Assembly (NCBI GenBank): GCA_900552465.1
Contig: URZO01000137.1
Coordinates: 1 to 8,930, forward strand
Reading direction: 5' to 3'
DNA length: 8,930 bases
DNA from: an uncultured Parabacteroides sp.
GTDB lineage: Bacteria; Bacteroidota; Bacteroidia; Bacteroidales; Tannerellaceae
The position numbers and the translations under genes were made by a program. The notes beneath the pieces are model-generated. The model saw only the letters and a list, made by a program, of their open reading frames with translations. It was not told the DNA's origin and made no database searches. Numbering within the stretch: position 1 is the stretch's first letter; each line of letters starts with the position of its first letter. This document shows, piece by piece, positions 7,501 to 8,930 of this stretch.

Positions 7501-8622
7501 AATTCTTTGATCCTGCAAGTATATAATACCGGTAAGGGCATAAGTGAGTCCGATTTGCAAACGATATTCGACCGTTTCCGGATATTAGGGGATCTGGATG
7601 GAAATAATTATACCCAGATGATATCCCGTAACGGATTGGGGCTTTTTATTTGCCACAGCCTGGTAGAGTTATTGCGGGGAGAGATAAAGGTCGATAGCAA
7701 AGAAGGTGAATATGCCGAATTTACAGTTATCTTGCCTTTTCTGGAAGCAGAGGAAGCGAGTGGGGAAGAGGATGTACCGGAAAAAAGCGAGCAAGCGGCT
7801 ATTCCAACGATTATGCAACCGTCAGTTTCGCCAATTACTGGCGAAACTGTTATAAAGTCAGATAGACCTGTTATATTGGTTGTGGACGACAATCGGGATA
7901 TTGTCTGGCTGATAAAAGAAACACTGTCTTCCGAATATACCGTTTTAGAGGCTTTCCGTGCAGAAGAAGCGCTTGCCTTGATGGACCGGCAGACACCGGA
8001 TTTGATTATCACGGACATCATGATGCCGAGTATGGATGGTTTTGAATTTATCAGTCGTATTAAGGCTGATAAGTTTACACGGCATATCCCTTTAATAATC
8101 GTATCGGCTAAAGTCTCGGATCGTGAACAGGCGGAAGGCCTGGACCTGGGGGCGGATGCTTATCTGACCAAGCCTTTTTCAGTTGTTGTGCTTCATTCGG
8201 TTGTAAACCGGTTGATGACAACTAAAAAGGAGTTGAAAGATTATTACTATTCGCCGGAGAGCGCTTATGAACAATCCGGCGGTCAACTCATCCACCAGGA
8301 AGATAAAGAGTTTATCGATGCTGTTACGGCCATTATCCGCGATAATATTACCGAGGAAGCACTGCGTCCCGAATTTATTGCAGATAAGTTAGGGATAAAT
8401 GCCCGTGCACTGTATCGCCGTTTCAAAAAGATTTCACCGTTGACGCCAAGTGATTTCATTAAAGACTACCGGTTAACGTACGCTGCCCAACTTTTGGTTA
8501 CGACCAATCTGAGCGTGCAGGAAATCATCTATCGGGTCGGCATTTCCAATAAGTCCTATTTTTACCGCGAGTTCTCCCAAAAGTACCAGATGACCCCACG
8601 CCAGTACCGGCAAAGGGAATAA
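4549..8622 (+). CDS. Hybrid two-component system (HTCS) sensor/transcription regulator
   Basis: This 1357-residue inner-membrane protein joins sensor, kinase, receiver and DNA-binding parts in one chain. A signal/anchor segment covers about 13-34. Residues 45-700 are periplasmic beta-propeller repeats of the two_component regulator propeller type, with W-[IVFL]-[GS]-T signatures such as WIGT (62-65), WIST (107-110), WVGT (316-319), WFGT (362-365), WIGT (416-419) and WLST (606-609). A Y_Y_Y domain (about 712-780) precedes the transmembrane helix (788-810). The HisKA domain carries H845 in THELCTP. The HATPase has the N box N961-N965, the G1 box NTGKG (993-997) and the G2 box GLGL (1029-1032). 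The receiver has D1113/D1114, phosphoacceptor D1156, S1186 and K1208. An AraC-type double helix-turn-helix occupies about 1255-1357. Relatives sense oligosaccharides and switch on polysaccharide utilisation genes; none are visible nearby. The start at 4549 is chosen as the first ATG; 4561 (MIKAKC) gives an equally good signal segment. Confidence 0.95.
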   Translation: MNCTMIKAKCVNLFRWVKILVVFITLFSFRLSAGISLHQANNIDLSNNAILEMYQDENGYMWIGTYDGLNLYNGKNTYVFRFEPNNKHTLCSNIINKIVYGGEEYLWISTSMGLNRFALKDRRVTESYTEYPECLNVAADSMGNALVVKLKDFISCYSPKTGSFQDIHVQGINEDIVKVLFATGEKQFFILTGEGRLMDIRPDFDSSSFMLDIKDDIIHDKRVDRAYYVDDILYFVDVENRLFSYDIKERKKECLADLTGWMDKYGKLSRIASFHSDVYLVFRNGLLLNIDKPEEALTFDVGLFCVLPDRKQDILWVGTDGQGVRMYYDKYNRFSGIKLENLPIVVRNPVRSIYTEDENTIWFGTKGNGFVRVEDYESYGKGKIPAGKITHFTTADGLANDRVYCFRKSNYYPWVWIGTEGPGLSYYSLLDKKVHTLAGNADTKIRYVHAIREVNDSTLWLATTGNGVLEVKIGKGENGIAIKYVESFVLEKDGKICNEFHSMNYDDETSMLYLGSRGGYGLVRFNLISKQYEFIPMNNAVNRAVGDVLCMCYSQDSTFYLGASSGMTQMKLYTDSPAEVHQYSKDDGMKNDMVHGVLEDPDGCIWLSTNKGLTKYNPHNRFFHNYGSPDLQVTEFSDDAYWECPYTGKLFFGGIDGVVWVDPQNDRQENYKPDLHFFELKMGDETRSLDDYTDRKTGYVTIPPSISTFSISFVATDYIHGENYEYSYLLENYNTSWTELQKDNQVTFTKLPYGNYVLKVRYKNDVFDSDAKEYFLHIRVLPPWYLSPWALFIYCLLFVAVCSGIFCWVRIQVAKRQAEVARKIREEQKEQLYEAKLNFFANITHELCTPLTLINGVNDYIKSAAGRLADGKLEKSARILGENVTSLNELIQEILDFRKIEEAGFSRLHIKKVSISNLVQRLCESFTPVAEHNNINFTVSGLDTPVYWNTDVTGLKTIMRNLVSNAFKYTKQEGTIRVSVREENNSLILQVYNTGKGISESDLQTIFDRFRILGDLDGNNYTQMISRNGLGLFICHSLVELLRGEIKVDSKEGEYAEFTVILPFLEAEEASGEEDVPEKSEQAAIPTIMQPSVSPITGETVIKSDRPVILVVDDNRDIVWLIKETLSSEYTVLEAFRAEEALALMDRQTPDLIITDIMMPSMDGFEFISRIKADKFTRHIPLIIVSAKVSDREQAEGLDLGADAYLTKPFSVVVLHSVVNRLMTTKKELKDYYYSPESAYEQSGGQLIHQEDKEFIDAVTAIIRDNITEEALRPEFIADKLGINARALYRRFKKISPLTPSDFIKDYRLTYAAQLLVTTNLSVQEIIYRVGISNKSYFYREFSQKYQMTPRQYRQRE
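7823..7849. repeat. Perfect 10-bp palindrome inside the regulator's kinase-receiver linker
   Basis: Arms cagtttcgcc (7823-7832) and ggcgaaactg (7840-7849) are fully complementary around a 7-nt loop. They encode residues of about 1092-1101 (SVSPITGETV), within the linker (about 1065-1107) between the HATPase and receiver domains. The sequence is in frame and leaves all flanking domain motifs intact. It could be a short palindromic repeat tolerated in a linker, an internal transcription-pausing hairpin, or chance. Confidence 0.75.
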
Positions 8623-8667
8623 TGGTGTCATAGAATACCGCAATCTGGAAAACATCGATTATCAAAA

Positions 8668-8722
8668 TGATACTACTATCCCATATAATTGAGAATACTA
8701 CCCCATGTAAATTGAAATACCC
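8668..8722. repeat. Degenerate 22-bp tandem repeats resembling terminal repeats of an insertion sequence
   Basis: Two adjacent 22-bp units begin at 8674 (TACTATCCCATATAA...) and 8696 (TACTACCCCATGTAA...), and a third shortened start, TACCC, follows at 8718, so the phase is kept. The units share most positions if one base is shifted in the TTGA part. Multiple repeats of this size near an end are a known property of IS21-family elements, and a TG dinucleotide at 8668 would suit a terminus. The IS21 link is inference only, because no istA or istB sequence is visible. Confidence 0.4.
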
Positions 8723-8804
8723 TTGCAGGTAATATATTTTAACGTATTATTCAGATCTGTGTATCGTAGAAAAGAGTAGCAATTTGTCAATCATAGCCAT
8801 CAGT

Positions 8805-8862
8805 ATGGTTTTAGCATCTCATAGTTATGATTTACCAAAACCATTACTATGAGACAATAAAA
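8805..8862. repeat. Long imperfect hairpin with a second, interleaved inverted repeat
   Basis: Arms 8809-8829 and 8842-8862 pair at 17 of 21 positions, including the perfect core tctcatagt (8817-8825) / actatgaga (8846-8854), around a 12-nt loop. A separate perfect 8-bp pair, atggtttt (8805-8812) / aaaaccat (8837-8844), is interleaved with the core (order A-B-A'-B'), so the two helices could form a pseudoknot or act as alternatives. On the minus strand the core overlaps the stop codon of the edge frame at 8847-8930, a place suited to a terminator; on the plus strand it would lie at the start of the opposite frame. Confidence 0.5.
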
Positions 8863-8930
8863 CGGAAGGGTTCAGTATTTTGCATATTTGAGCTATTTGT
8901 GTCATTGCTTTCCAACAAGGCATCGCCTTG
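8847..8930 (-). CDS. Possible C-terminal end of an unrecognised gene (partial)
   Basis: A minus-strand frame enters from the right edge and reads QGDALLESNDTNSSNMQNTEPFRFIVS, stopping with TAG at 8849-8847. The residue mix is protein-like and the stop coincides with a hairpin that could end transcription. Only 27 codons are visible, so an open frame of this length is expected by chance fairly often. The opposite strand is also open from an ATG at 8827 (MIYQNHYYETIKRKGS...), and only one of the two is likely to be real. I do not recognise either sequence. Confidence 0.25.
   Translation of the reverse strand, partial: QGDALLESNDTNSSNMQNTEPFRFIVS

Larger units (their letters stand above)
8623..8930. 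other. 308-bp region without an identified gene, rich in repeats
   Basis: After the regulator stop there is no complete reading frame I would call and no strong terminator hairpin close to the stop. The region is AT-rich and holds a 22-bp-period tandem repeat, a long imperfect hairpin with an interleaved inverted repeat, and two competing open frames that run off the right edge. It looks like the border of an accessory or mobile segment rather than an ordinary spacer, but no transposase is recognisable. Confidence 0.6.

Noticed and set aside
7501..7560. Asparagine at the usual aspartate of the kinase G1 box (NTGKG) as evidence of a dead kinase
   Set aside because: My recollection is that N-T-G-x-G variants are common in Bacteroidetes HTCS proteins, and the N and G2 boxes and the phosphoacceptor histidine are intact, so inactivity is not supported.
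8660..8672. tatca-aaa-tgata as terminator of the regulator gene
   Set aside because: The stem is only 5 bp, AT-rich and not followed by a T tract.
8916..8930. Palindrome caaggc-atc-gccttg at the right edge
   Set aside because: It has only 6-bp arms, may lie in coding sequence and is truncated by the window, so nothing can be concluded.

Overview
The window looks like chromosomal DNA of a gut-type Bacteroidales bacterium, probably Bacteroides or Parabacteroides. The evidence is a one-piece hybrid two-component regulator (periplasmic propeller, kinase, receiver and AraC domain in one chain), a DUF4369/TlpA-type lipoprotein, -7 boxes of the TAnnTTTG type upstream of three genes, and no obvious Shine-Dalgarno sequences. 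The genus is an inference.

Layout. Minus strand, right to left from 4407 to 1: a TlpA/thioredoxin-like lipoprotein (4407-3289); a short gap holding a perfect 13-bp hairpin; a secreted metallo-beta-lactamase-fold alkyl sulfatase (3225-1270); 11 bp later an OsmC-family peroxiredoxin-like protein (1258-812); then, behind its own consensus promoter, the start of an IscU/NifU-like protein that runs off the left edge (688-1). Plus strand: one giant gene, a 1357-residue hybrid two-component system (HTCS) regulator (4549-8622), transcribed divergently from the lipoprotein across a 141-bp region with two face-off promoters. The last 308 bp (8623-8930) hold no gene I can identify. They contain a 22-bp tandem repeat resembling insertion-sequence ends, a long imperfect hairpin with an interleaved second inverted repeat, and a possible gene end or start at the right edge.

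How it may work together. The alkyl sulfatase and OsmC genes are almost certainly co-transcribed. No promoter-like box lies between the lipoprotein gene and the sulfatase, so the three may form one envelope detoxification/redox unit (sulfate-ester cleavage, hydroperoxide removal, thiol-disulfide exchange), with the hairpin setting downstream expression. The HTCS regulator normally sits beside the SusC/SusD and glycan-degradation genes it controls; none are visible here, so its target is unknown.

I found no convincing new multi-gene system. The items most worth a second look are a perfect 10-bp palindrome placed exactly in the kinase-receiver linker of the regulator, the hairpin inside the sulfatase leader, and the repeat-rich 3' region.
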